From Lateolabrax maculatus (lineage: Eukaryota; Chordata; Actinopteri; Acropomatiformes; Lateolabracidae): a DNA stretch of 64,000 nucleotides. Position numbers and translations under genes: made by a program. A model generated the notes under the pieces. It did no database searches. It saw nothing but the letters and a program-made list of their open reading frames with translations, and was not told where the DNA came from. How positions within the stretch are numbered: the first letter of the stretch is position 1; each line of letters begins with the position of its first letter. Shown piece by piece: positions 26,962 to 40,434 of the stretch. The stretch covers positions 5,852,001 through 5,916,000 of the forward strand of contig CM062214.1 of the NCBI GenBank assembly GCA_031216445.1. Direction: 5' to 3'.

Positions 26962-27403
26962 AAGAGTCAGGGTAAAAAAAAAGGTGAAGAGCTTCAACAA
27001 AATGTATACCCTCATTTATGTATTTAAGGTCAGAATTAAATTCTGGAGTCATCAAATTAATTATTTCAAAACGCAGTAAATTGTTAAGATTCATCACAGC
27101 AGATTTGTTACAAAATGAGTTAATGCAGCAAATAATGAGTTAATGAAGCTAAAATCTTTTATTTGCATCATTATTGGCGCAAGTTACTCCGTTTCGACGC
27201 ATAATCATAAGATTTTTGTTTTTTAAATTATCGACATTTTCAGTTTGTTAGGCTGTTATCTTGAAGATGAAGATTAAAGTCTGTTTTTCTTCTTTCTTTT
27301 TAGTTTTTTCTTTTTTATTGAGCGCTTCAACACTGGCGCTAAAAGATGAAATTTGCATTAAATGAGCCGTTATCCTCCCTTCAACCGGGCGGCCGCTCGG
27401 ACC

Positions 27404-27439
<36 letters not shown>

Positions 27440-28491
27440 TGAAGACTGTGAGAGAAACGGACTTTTCACCGACACACTCACCATCGCAGGTACTGAACAG
27501 AGGAAGAATTAAACCAAGGCTCGGAGTTAAATGCGTCTGTAATTTACCGTTTAGTTTCTAATAATAAATACCCTAGTGTTAAAATAAATTGATTTATTAA
27601 TTAATATGCCGTCTTTTTTTTTTTTTTTTTTTGGTATGTTTGTTTTTTTTACTCTGCCGTAGTGAGAAAAAAAAGTATTTAATTGAAACCAAATGATGTC
27701 CGCTCCACCGTTTACTTTAAACTGTGTCCGGGGTTTTTTTCAGGCCATAATAAATCAGATCTGCACCGAGTAAGGCGTCAGGCTCACCGGCCTGGTGTAA
27801 AGACAGGCTGACTTCCTCTACTATTGGATGCATTTTAGTCACAAAACTGAAAGCTGAAAAATAAGTCAATAAATGAACGAATAGAGGCGCAGGGCCTGAA
27901 GCCTCAACCGCGGCTGACGCGGCTCCTTCATCTGCGACTGTTAACCTGCAGACAGTCTCCACTAAACCGCTGTCCTCTCTATCCAACAATAAAACATCAT
28001 TCAAAAATAACAATACTACCATATCACAATTTTTTTTATAAATGTAATATATCGGAGATGAAGGAGGATGTATTTCTCTGTGAAGGCCTCCGCCTGCTTC
28101 TGTCCAGCTGAATTTTAAAGTTTAAATACTAGGCTCACAGGGTGTTATGGAGGATTTATTTTTTCGATTGGAAACGGCTTAAAATAGCTTGTGTGATGAT
28201 TCTTGATTCAAAATAATAGGCCTCTGTGTATCTGACTGGCTGAAAAATATCCAGCACATCAGCCTCTCAGCAATAAAGGAGATTTATAGCTCCATGACCT
28301 TATGAAACAACAGAGGAGTTCATGGGATATTTCTTTCCTCAACAAACTGAGAGAAAATTTCGTTTTTTTCCCCAAATTAGCTAAAATATAAATAATACAA
28401 GGAATATTATTATTTTTTTAAATTTAATTCATTATTATTTTTATATGGTATTTTTGTTTTAGTCACTGAGGTCAGAACTGTGATATATTAA

Positions 28492-28523
<32 letters not shown>

Positions 28524-28588
28524 TCAGTGTACAGTATATGAATGAAGTCAGAGGGCTCCTGTCCCTCATCACCTCCTGACTCCACCTC

Positions 28589-28627
<39 letters not shown>

Positions 28628-29187
28628 ACACTCACAGGCTGAGCGCGTGGAGGGAAAAGAGGGCTACTCCTCCTCCACCCCTCCACTCCTCTTTCTCCAT
28701 TCACCGAGAAAGCTCTGAGCAGAAGGCTGTCTCCTCTCCTCCTTGAATGGACTCCATCTCTCCGAGCCAAGCCCTCTCTCGCTGCTGCTGTGGACGGAGA
28801 CGGTGAAGATCGCGGCTGACCATCCCGTTGAATTTTTCCCAGTTCTTCTCCCGCTGCTGCTGCTGCTGAGGAAAGTTGACCGCTGTGACTTTGCCGTGTC
28901 GCCATGAACTTCTGTCGGACATAAGGGGCTTCCAGAGCAGCTGCGCGGCGTCGCAAAACGACTGATGGGCTCAAGCCGAACCAGAGAAGACTTGTGAAAG
29001 AGAAGAAACAGTTCTTACAGTGAGCGAAAGACTCTGCAGACTCTCAAGGATTTAGAGGGTGGTGGCTGATTTGGGTTTGGGTCAGCCAGACTGTCAGGCA
29101 GGGAGGCAGACAGGTAGAAAGCTGCAGGGTGACAGATCCAATTTAAAAATAGCCTACCATAGTCCTAGTTTCCTCCCCTGGACCTCA
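26962..29187 (+). promoter_or_regulatory. wt1: wt1 5' flanking region, promoter and 5' UTR (limits not set)
   Basis: About 2.2 kb upstream of the wt1 ATG. The distal part is AT-rich with a long T run (27617-27632). The proximal part (28660-29187) is GC-richer, with CTG-rich and CCTCC-rich stretches expected of a TATA-less promoter and 5' UTR. (CA)n at 27404-27437, (TG)n at 28493-28520 and (CA)n at 28590-28636 lie within it; the last two are an inverted pair. The transcription start cannot be read from sequence alone. Short ATG-initiated frames (for example from 28747) would be uORFs only if transcription starts upstream of them. Confidence 0.45.
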
Positions 29188-29653
29188 ATGGGTTCAGACG
29201 TACGTGACCTGAACTCCCTGCTGCCCCCGCTCCCGGCGGGCCCCAGCCCCGGCTGCCCAGCCCTGCCCGTCAGCACGGCCCCTCAGTGGGCTCCCGTCCT
29301 GGACTTCCACACCGCCCCCTCCCCTTACTCCTCCCTGGCCGCCCCCCACACCTCTCTGGGCCCGCACTCCCTCATCAAGCAGGAGCCCAGCTGGGGGGCC
29401 GCCTGCGACCCCCACCACCTGGACACGGACCCTCACTGCGGCCTCAGCGCCTTCACCGTGCACTTCTCCGGGCAGTTCACGGGGACCGGGGCCTGCAGGT
29501 ACGGGGCTTTCGGGGCGCCTGCGCCGCCGACGACCAGTCAACCGCCGTCTGTGGCCGCACCGCACCACCACCAGCCCCCCAGCAGGATGTTCAGCAACCC
29601 CCCCTACCTGACCAACTGCATGGACACACAGCAGGCGGCCCGCAACCAGACAG
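29188..29653 (+). CDS. wt1: wt1 exon 1 coding part: N-terminal Pro/Gly-rich domain
   Basis: It encodes residues 1-155 and ends phase 1 before gtaggg. The ATG at 29188 is chosen because MGSDVRDLN is the conserved WT1 start. The exon is GC-rich, unlike its surroundings. The frame upstream is open only back to TAG at 29053-29055 and has no ATG, but it does have a CTG codon. Confidence 0.97.
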
Positions 29654-29660
29654 GTAGGGC

Positions 29661-29691
<31 letters not shown>

Positions 29692-32600
29692 TCTTTCAGT
29701 AGTACCTGCCCTGTTTTTGCTTCATTCCTCCACACATCCTTCCTTCTCAGAAAAATTCCCTATTTGTGTCAGAGGTGTTGATAAAAAAGTTCACTTTTCC
29801 ATAACAGGCAAATTAAATTAAAGTAAGAAGCAGGACGAGTCACCGCTTCATCAGGTAGACTGCTGTAGATTTATGTTACCCATCTTTTAATTTGCAGAAA
29901 TGTAACCTGCCGTTTCTCCAGTTAACCCACCTGATGTAAATCTGAAGCCTGACATCTCCGAGTGCATCGGTCACATCTGGGTCTGTCAGCAGTGTTACAC
30001 CAGGTTTAAACCTGCAGATGTGTTGCCTTCACGGCCCCAAAGGCCTTAGTTCACCCTAATTTCTCACTGCGTCACCGGCGAGATAAACCCCACGCAGGTC
30101 ATTTAGAAATCCCATTAAAGCAGCAGAGAGACGCCTGCGTGCCCAGTAGATGACCCAGCTTACACTCTCACAGAAAACTGAAGTTTCTTGTTTTTTTTCG
30201 TCAGACAGCGTGAATCCGAGCTTCACTTACTGAGAAATCACTCGAGTTTAGTATTTAGGTATTAATGTTTAAGCCAAAGATAGCCGTGCTTGTGGTTTAG
30301 TGCTGATTGTTTAAACGGCCCGTTGAAAAGCCAGATCACAGCTGAGAGAAGAATAAAAAGAAACAATTGCAATGAGTCATATTTATGGACTTGTTTTGAC
30401 GCTAAACTGATTCACTCTGACATAAAATCCCTATGATAAGCTCCAAACTTTTGTCTCGCTATTTTTTTCATTGATTCAAAATGTGGTACTTGACACTTTC
30501 ATGATCATCATTCATTTTTTTTATTCTTATGATTTGTTATTTGCTTTTTAAAGAGTTTTTGTCAATATAGATCTTAATTATGTGATGCTCAGTATCCCAT
30601 TCGTGCACACCCACAGAGATCCCAATAATTCCAGGCTCAGGACTTGATGTTAAACTCTTCTTTAAAGATGGGGGGGAAATGTTATTTCTAAACAAAGAAA
30701 AGTCTAATAGTTTTACTTTTGAAGCTGCTTAACACAATTTAACGCAATTAAAGTACTAAGGCTTCTAACTAGCACCAATGTGACAGAAGAACTGTATCTA
30801 AAATGTGTCTGCTTATGGAATTCCAAAGTTTAGGTATACATGTCTGTATATACTGTATATTCTTAAATTAATTTACTATGACTGATAAAAGAAAACAACT
30901 TTAAATTTATAAATAAAATTCATGACTGAGGTGAGGTGACATTTTTTTTTCCATCCAGTTATAATTAAAGGAAGAAAATCCAAATTTAAATTAATTTTAT
31001 TAGTTAATTCTAATTTGTCATTTTGGCTTTTAGAGTCTGGTATTTCTCACATGCATGAGATTTTCCAACTATAATTTTAGTCTACAAAATAACAAACAAA
31101 AGAATTTGCCATATTTTGAATAATTAACTTCTGAAAAAAAGAAATCAAAATGTTGGTTTTATCTGTTATCTCATACTGAACTGCAGAAATAGTTTCAGAC
31201 AAGTAGACACAAACACTCTGTTATAGAACTAAATCTGATAAAGTCTACTGCATTTATTTCAATTTTCTTCTTGTGAAAATTGAGTTTAACTGAATTAAAC
31301 ATGATTGAATTTAACACATTATATTATACACTTTTATTCTCTATAAAAAGTAGGTTTAGGTTTTGCTATAGAATATGTGATACAGAGTCAAAAGAAACAC
31401 GGTGAGGAAATGCGTCAAAAGTTAATAATGGGTACAATGTAACACATGATACAACTTTTTTTTTCTTACCCATCTCACCTAATCCCCGGTCTTTTCCATG
31501 CACAACAATGAATCTGTTAGTGGTCACCCAACAGATTAATTAGTAATAACATGCTTATCAAGCAGATAATTTAGGAATAACATTATAATCAAAGAGCTGA
31601 GCCGACCCCTCACCTGTTTTATCTGCCCCCCCGCTGTGGCTGGACGAGCACAGACAAACAAACTAACAGCAGGACTCAGGTCACACAGTAGAGCTGATAG
31701 CAGAGCAGGGTCACAGAGACTATCAGTGTCAACTCCCTCCAGGAGGGACTGAGCAGAGTTTATTCTGCTCCATATTTCTAAAAACTTTACTCACATTTCA
31801 GGTCAGTTTGTAAAGAGAGGCCTGCGGGTGCTATCAAAGCATTTCTTCTTGTTTTATTATTGATAGACATTTCAGAAGGGGGATGTTTTCATCTTACAGC
31901 ATACTCCATTTGTTTTAAGAGTGAAATAGCATTTACAGGTCTGCGCGTTTTATCAGAAAAGTGTTTAGTGGTATGACATGATAACCTGCTAACGTCAGTG
32001 CTGCTCGTGTTCAGATATAATGCTTGAAACCTAAAGACATTATCCAGTCTGCGAAGCTGTGAAAGACAGCTGAAGTCTATGAAAAGTATATTCTAACAGG
32101 AACAGAAATACACTGTCAGGATGGCAGGTCATGAAAGAGTTTTAAAGTTGTAAATTCACTAAGATTTGGAATTTGAAATCTTCAGTTAATTAAACCACAT
32201 TGAATTTCAGTGTGGAAGAAGAAAAAAAAAACTCTCGGGGTATTTCCAGACTTTGGGTTTTCCAGTTGAATACAAATTGACCTCATCGTTTGTCACCTCA
32301 GTGCTGGACTTCAAGCAACAAAAGTATCATCCTACACACACACACACACACATACACACAGAGGTGTCAGTCAGGGGTGAGTGGAAGATAAATGGAGATG
32401 TTTAATGAGTTTTTTTTTTTCTTCCTCTTCTCCCTCCTCTCTTCTCACCCAATGATCCACCGAGCAAAGTGAGCGAAAGTGCTGCGCTTTAATTAATGAA
32501 GCAACGTGAGAGAGAGAGTTTGTGCGTGTGTGTCCGTGCGTGTGGGTGATTTATGGAGCCGTGTTGTGCCCTTTAGGTCAGGCTAAGTCATGAGTCAGGT

Positions 32601-34941
32601 CTGGTCTGAGATGTCAGGCACAGATCTGGTCTCCTCCGAACAACAACAGTATGTGTGTGTTTTTTTGCATGTGAACATGCTGTGTGGGTACTGTTCGGGT
32701 ACATATTTAGGAGCCCTGGTGTCATGATGTCTAATAAAACCTAATTATATATATAGAAATAATAGCCCTATCATCTCTCTTCACAATCTGCCGTTTTTTT
32801 CTCTTTCAAAGGAAAACATACTCTCAATGTATAACTGTGTGTAAATGTATATATAGTTGCTCAGAAGCTGCATTACACCAGCGGCTAAGAGACGCAATAC
32901 ATTTATATATTTGTGTTGCAAAATTAGATATTCACCATTAGAAATCAACATAGAATCATTGGGGGAATTTTGTTTTTGTAGTAACTTGACTATTTATTTA
33001 AAAAAGCAGATTTAAAGCATGTCATTACATTCATGAAAAAAATACAGTTATTACACTGTTTACAAGATTATAGACACAAATGTAATTTTATCCAACTGGA
33101 ACAATTTTTATTGGTTGTATTCAGAGATAATACAACCTTTCAAATGAAGGGAAAAATTAAATAAAACGGAGACATCATGTCATTGTGGCGATCTCATTAG
33201 AAAATGACCAAAGTTGGTCCCAGTGTTAAAGCGGTGGTGTGCGACCTCTGACAGATCCCTCTGAAACCCCTCTGAACATGCTGGGACTCTGTGTGTTCAC
33301 TGCTCTTTATTTCTGTGTTGCAGGTTACAGCGCGGTCGCATTCGATGGGGCCGGTAATTACGGCCACACTCCCACACACCACAGCTCGCAGTTCTCCAAC
33401 CACTCCTTCAAGCATGAGGACGCTTTAACTCAGCAAAGCACTATGGGTAAGAGAGCATGTGTGTGTTTGAGTACGGCAGCGCTGAGTGGTTCCGGTCCCT
33501 GAATGCAAAACAGCACATTTTACAGATATCTGGGTTGATTTCTATCCCTCCACGGAAACCTGTTCTGAGTTTCATTGAAGACACTTTTTGCTCCTCTGCC
33601 CTGCAAGGGGAGTAACTACAGGAGCAGTGACGTTGACAAAAAGAGGTTTAAAGATTTCCAGCTGGCCTGCAAACTGTGTAACAGAGAGAAATGTTGCAAT
33701 GACGTAATTTTATGCCTTTTAAGTTAATTATTCTACCCAAAGAAATCAATACATGTACCGTAGAACTTACATAATACATAAAAATTAGACACCCAAACTT
33801 TGGATAAAGTGAGGGCAAAGCACTGTATTTGCTAACAATGCTTAAATATTCTTTCAACTTTCTTTCTTTTTAACTAGTAAAATAATTTCAATTATTAACA
33901 GTTTGTAGCAAATAGGAATTACATGTACCTCTGTTTAGCTACTATAAATATTTAGACTGAAATCAATACAATGAATTCATTTAAAATTGAATACAGTTGA
34001 ACTTGTGATTTAAAGGTTAACAAGTCATGTGAATTCCACCGGAGTTAAAAGCTGAGACAGTAGTTACTGTTTCTCCGCTAACTTTTTCCTTAATCTGACC
34101 TCTCTGCACAGATCGGGAAAAGACAGAATCATTTGGGTATCTATTTTCATCTTTCAGTAGCCACCTCTTAAAAAACAACAATGCCCCAGAGTCTCTTTCA
34201 GTCAGAACAAAAGTGGATCTCTCTGTGTATTTAAAGCCCCCGTGTGAGTGCGCAGCTGCGTCTGTATGGCAGCTCCGTGGCCCTCACCTAGGGAGTGTCT
34301 TGTCCCTTACTCTGACGTCTCCGCAGTGACCTCGCCTGTCGGAGGTGTAAATCAGCCACATCCTGACTCACAAACTCCCTCGCCTCCTCCTCTCGTTCCC
34401 CCTTTCATCCGCCCACCTCTCCCTGCAGCCCCTCCTCTGCCCGTGTTGTTGGTAAATATTTAAATGAGTTTGTTTTTCTGAAGCTGTAAATTTCGTCAGA
34501 TTTCCACGGCAAAGATAAGTGGGAGAATCGGAGCCAAGAGGGATTTTGGAATGTAGAGAAATGTCGAGGGAGCCATTCACCACACTGAAGCTCTGAGAGA
34601 GAGAAACATGAAGCGAACGGTCTTTATTTGTAGAAGAAACTGGCGAAAAATGGAGACAAATAGGAGAGGGCAGAGTTTATATGCATAGGAGGTTTGGTAG
34701 AACACTGCTCTGAGGGATTCAGCTTTTATGGGTGCAAACAGAGGTACAAATGCATTTGCACACATTTTATATTTTCTCAGTTTGTCCGTGTGTGTGTGTG
34801 TGTGTCTGTGTGTGTGCGTGTGTCCGTGCACTACAGGTGAGCAGCAGTATCCTGTCCCTCCTCCTGTCTACGGGTGCCACACACCTTCAGACAGCTGTAC
34901 AGGCAGCCAGGCTCTGCTGCTGAGGAACCCATACAACAGGT

Positions 34942-34973
<32 letters not shown>

Positions 34974-37900
34974 TTTACACACACTGCTTGCACATTAGGG
35001 TCGGGTACCGACCTCTGAACTCTTCAGGGAATCGACCGAATTACACCGGTTCTACCGAGTATCAAGAGTAGGCTAAGCTAGAGTATAACTGGACTTTTTT
35101 CACTGTCTTGGTTGACATTAGCTTAGCATTTTTACTAGTGTTGGCCAACACTCAGCTACTGGCTGAACAGTATGTGAGATTTTGTAGTATGTCCAAAACC
35201 TTAGTATGAAACCCATACAGAGAGGAAAGTACCAGAAAAAGGTACCGTTGAGTTCCGTTCCGGTACTGCGATCGGTTCAGATGTGAGCGGCACCCAACCC
35301 TATTGCACATGCACAGCACACATGCTCTCTTCAAAATCTATTTTTATAATAAACAATGTTTCAGAAGCCATTGTTGATTGTTTCGTGTCAAACAGCAGTG
35401 ATTCAGTGAAAGGTAGCAGGATGCAGTTTTGAACAGGATGTTCACCTTCAGGACAGGTCTGTCTGACACAGCGGCTTCCTTTCTGTTTTTGTCCCCCTTC
35501 CTCTGGGTGCTTTTGGGCTGTTTTTCAGTAGTTTTTTTATTCAAACGCAGCAATGAGGAGTGTGTAGTTTTGTTGTTCATATGCAAATCAGTAGCTTTCC
35601 AGTGCACTGACACTTAAAAAGTCATGGTGCCACGGACGGAAGTAAACTAACAGTGGCAGGAAGTTCTGAAGGAAAGTGGGTTGATTTACTGATTAGAAAC
35701 TATTCAAAAAATATATTATTAATCAAGGTGTTCTGCTTGCTGTTCCGGCCAAACGTCATCATTTGACTCTTTTCATTTGCCTCTGGTCTTTTCTCTGACA
35801 TGATGTGTACTGATATTTTCTCGCAGCACAGATGAAAGGCCAGGAAAAAACTAGACTTAAAACAAAAATATGAGTCTGTTAGTGTTGCATTTTTTTCATA
35901 TCTATAAACAAAATAGATTTTGCTGTATTCTCTAACCATGCAATTAATAACACATTAGACCCGTCATTGATCGTCTGTTTGGATACATTGCAGGGAGACC
36001 TACTGTATAGTTCCTCACCAGATCGTTAAAGTAAAAGCCCACAGCCGACTGTTTCTCATTTCGTTGAGTCACATTAAGCCGTTTTTCCAAAACACCACGC
36101 AGTAGATGACTGACTGGAACGGTACATTTCAGAAATATTCCCACTCATCAAACTGTTGTCTGCTGAGAGAAACCACAGCTACAACCAATCTTTTTCTTGT
36201 GCATTGATTTGCAAAGCAAGCTCCACAGATGGGTCACAGTATTCTTGTCACTGATGTGAAAGGTTAAAAAGCGATTTATATCTTTTTGCTGCTTGGCTAG
36301 TGTAACGCTTGTAGGTCTTGTCATAGTAGGAACAGCACAGGTGTTACTAAAAATGTTAAAAATGGCTCTGTCCTGTCGAAATTCCCTAGAAAGCCATGAC
36401 AGTGTGATGTCAACCATCATGAACAATACAAGGACCCTGAAGCTGAAGCAGCTTAATAGAATTCATCCATTTTATCATTTACACCTGTGCTTTCCTACTG
36501 TGACAAAATGTCTTCCATGCCTGTTATGAATTATGAGGATAAAATAAACTAAAAAAACATTTATTTATTAACTATTTCAGAGCATCATCACCCTAAAAAA
36601 AAGCAGCCCATCTCTGAGGTTTTTCACAAGGAACGATTTTTTTCTGATTTAGTGTTGATTTCTATTCCTTTAGTGATGTATTAACAGAGAAAAACTTTTA
36701 CTTCACATACAAAGTATGCACACATACAATATTTACACACACATACACACACATACACATAAATGCCTAAATTGTTGTAGTCCAAAAATGTCCTCATACT
36801 CCACCAAACTGTTAATCTCATCCAGCTCACCTGCAGCCACGCCCTGCCTTAACCTTTTATCTCATCCTCTCCTCCCCACTCCTCCACACACTTGAACCAA
36901 AAGTTCCTTAGATATATTACATATTTTAACAAAATATTAACATATTGCATTACATGCCTTTCAGAAACATGGTAATAAATCTCACAGAGGTTGTAATAAG
37001 CTTCCTCTGAATTTAATAAACTAAACATTTCAGCTGCTCGCTCTCCTGTTTGCTTGTTGTTATGTTTCTAAATGAAACATTCTTCACATGCCACTGACAC
37101 CGTGTTTTCCAACAATGGAGGGACAGAAGGAATCTTCTGTAAATACCACAGCAGGGATGGATACTAAAGTTTCAATGTGTGTGTGAGAGAGAGAGAGATG
37201 TGAGTGGACATAAGCTGTCCTGGAGTTTCAGTCTGAGGGTCTTTTTTGTCATAAACATAACTGGTATCTTCTCAGCACACCCACAAACAGTGTACATGCA
37301 TGCAAACACACACAAACACACGCATACACACACATGGCTGGGAAGACTCATATGAGTCGAGTCAGTTGTCCTATCTTGCAGCCTGGTACCAGCAGGACTG
37401 TATTTACTCTGCAGGCCGTCAGCCTGGCCTGCTGGAACAACATGTAATGAAAACATGCTGAGGACTTATTAATCCATACAGACACACACACACACACACA
37501 CAGACAGACACACACACACACACACAGACAGAGGCAAACTCTTCAAAGCTGCAGTATTTAAACTTTTTGAAGGTGTAAAGGATTAGTTGGAATACTGTCT
37601 CCGGTGTCCCGATTATCCTAAACTGAAAAAGTTTCCATTAGAACTCATTGATACCATAGAATAAATTCCATATGAAAACTAATAAAATGAATCATCCAGA
37701 ATAATGGGAACATTGTTTCTGGGAAGATGTGTTGTTTTTGAATGTATTTAGAATGTAATTTTTAGCGACACTAGCAGCAGGCTTCAGCAACAAACATTCA
37801 TGGTTCCAAGAGGATGAATCATAGTGACTTTGTTGATCCCCCCAAAGCCTGACATTTGTGTTTTTGAGTGAAATCTCGCAACAACTATTAGGTGGTTCGC

Positions 37901-40376
37901 CATGAATTTTAGTTCAGACAGTCACGTCGCCCACAGCAAGAAATTCAAATATATCTTTGTTCATCACTTGACTGTTCCACTACGGCATCATCAGGTCAAA
38001 ATTTTAATTTGTCCAATACAATACTTCATGACCAAATACCTGCAAAACTAAAGACATTCTCATCATACCAGTTTCTTCTTCTTCCTGTGAACCAGGGGGG
38101 GTTTCCCAGGGAAGGCCTACTGTAACACACATTGGTGTGTTTAGGGCGAAAAGATGAGGACAGAGAGTGTCCATTAAGTGGATTTAGCCTGAATCGGTGA
38201 TGGGTTCTATCAGTCAGCAACAGAGAAGAAAAACAGACACTTATTTATTTGAAAATGTCACGGCTCATTACTTTAAATCTTGTGCTCAGCCTCTATTTCA
38301 ACAATATTTCAGTGTGTGCTCTGCTGGCTGTGTGCCCCGGCTGTACTGTAAAATAATAGCTGCGTAATGAGCAGGGTACCAGGCACCACATCGACCCCAT
38401 CCAGACTACTGCAAGCCTGCAGGTGGTGTGATAGAGGGGCTGTGGTGTGAGGGGGTGAGAGCTATAAATCCAGTGTGTGTGAATGTGTGTATGTGTGTGT
38501 GTGTGTGTGTAATCATATGGCAGGTCTGAATAATGATTGTGGAGTCTGCTGTGTTTAATGAAAGATGGCTGTTATGGGAGATTTGAGCTTTCTTGGTGTC
38601 TGTCTGAGGCACATTCTTTAACCTCAGCTCCACCTGCAACTGTGTGTGTGTGTGTATGTGTGTGTTGTGTTGGCATTTTTTATTATAGAGTGCTTCTATT
38701 GAAGACAGCAAAAGGTAACACAGCTACGCAAATGGATACACAGACTCAACCCTGCTAAATGACAGTCCACTGCACAGCTCATGAGCCTTTCTTCTACGTT
38801 TTTGTCTTCCCTCCACAGCGGAGAAAATTTATATGAAATGACCTCTCAGTTGGAGTGTGTGGCATGGAGCCCTGTCAATACTCTGGCGTCCACCCTAAAG
38901 AGGTAGGAACATATCCATCGCTCTCTTTAAATAGCAGCAGTCAGTTGAGTTTATGTTGAATAAGACAGTGGGATACAAGAGAGTTTGAACAGACGGATTA
39001 TTGTGGACCAGCAATGGACCAGTTCTTTTTATTAGCTTGGTACATGAGATAATTCAACATGTATGTGCAAACCATGTTTTTGTTGCCTGTAGATCCTGGT
39101 TTTGTGAGCATAATCCTACTAAACCATCCTGGCTCATTCAGAACATAAGTGAAAAAAAGACAAAAATAAACTATAAAGAACTTTAAGCATAACTTGTGTT
39201 TAGGAGAAACTGAGCAAAGTGCATACAGTAGTAGAGAGTAAGGGGCAGTAAGGGTGCAAAAGGAGAATTTGCTTTGTTAGTTATGAATCTACATGAATGT
39301 AGAATGTGAATAAGGCCATTGAATAAACAAAGCCCCCCAGCAGTTGCTACACACCTTAATGTTACATCTCAAAAAATAAAGGTCAAAAGGTAAAAGTGTG
39401 TTCAGTCTGAATACAAAGCAAATTTTAAAGGGAAAAATGAATGCAGGAGTGGATGCAAATGGACACGTGTCAAACATCTGTACAGTTCATTGGCTGTTTG
39501 TCTCTAAAACGTTGCATTAAATTTGAACACATCTTTAGATTTCATCCTGTGCATGAAATAAAATTTTTGGCATTTTGCCCTTAACTGATAATAGATTGTA
39601 TTGGTAGCTGGGAAATGAGGGGAGACGACACGAAACAAAGGTCCCCGCCTGAACTGTGGACGATGCCATCATATTGTGTTGTATTCCTCCTAACCACTGG
39701 GCTGCGTTTTTTTAAGATAATCCATCATGGAGCAAGGGGTGTCATTTGGAGGGACATGCTCCGTACATGTAGAACTTGTAGAGATGTCTTACTCTGGACC
39801 AAATTGTTGGATGTATTGACAGCCCAGCACCACCATTCTGCTTGTCAAATGTTTGCTTTTGTAATCTGGATAATATTGGAGTTTAGAGTTTAGCAATTCT
39901 TTCTTCATGTATGGGGTGTAATAAGCCAAACTGGAAAAAAAATAAATAAATAAAAGTCAGCATAGTCCTTTAATTAGGAGAAGAAACTCTGGTTACCCTG
40001 TTATCAAAAGCTCAGTTCTCAAATCCATCCTTTTACTGTCAACTTAAAGCAGAAATAAGTTAGAAAGCAGTTAGAAATAGTCCCTGTCGTATCAGGATCC
40101 ACTGTTCACACAGAGTTAAAAACATTCAGTAGTTTGCACTGTACTTTATGTCATCGTGACCTGCATAGCTGCACGCTGGTCCACGTCTGTGTCGACTCAC
40201 AAATACCTCTCTACCCCGAGCCAACAGGCATTCATCATAGTTAACTGATGAATGTGTGTGTGTGTGTATGTGTATGTGGGTGTGTGTCTGATGGCAACGT
40301 GTACGTGCGCTAAAGGGTGGTGGCGAGATGGAATGTCTATGTGTTTGGGGGTTGTTGCTGCATTGTGAAGAAGTGG

Positions 40377-40434
<58 letters not shown>

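Larger units (their letters stand above)
29654..33323 (+). other. wt1: wt1 intron 1
   Basis: A 3.67-kb AT-rich intron without other exons that I can support. A compact block near 31500-31700 carries several GATA-type sites (separate entry). The rest shows only short homopolymers and a CA tract at 32334-32352. Confidence 0.9.

Noticed and set aside
28459..28974. 171-codon antisense ORF across the wt1 5' region
   Set aside because: It is built from CA/TG repeats and GC-rich leader sequence. A WT1 antisense RNA exists in mammals, but nothing here shows a coding antisense gene.
29194..29571. Antisense and alternative-frame ORFs over wt1 exon 1
   Set aside because: These are Arg/Gly/Pro-rich shadows of the GC-rich coding exon; the sense frame is clearly WT1.
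39615..39893. 92-codon ORF in wt1 intron 4
   Set aside because: No recognised domain, no plausible splice sites; possibly a repeat fragment but no second copy was seen.
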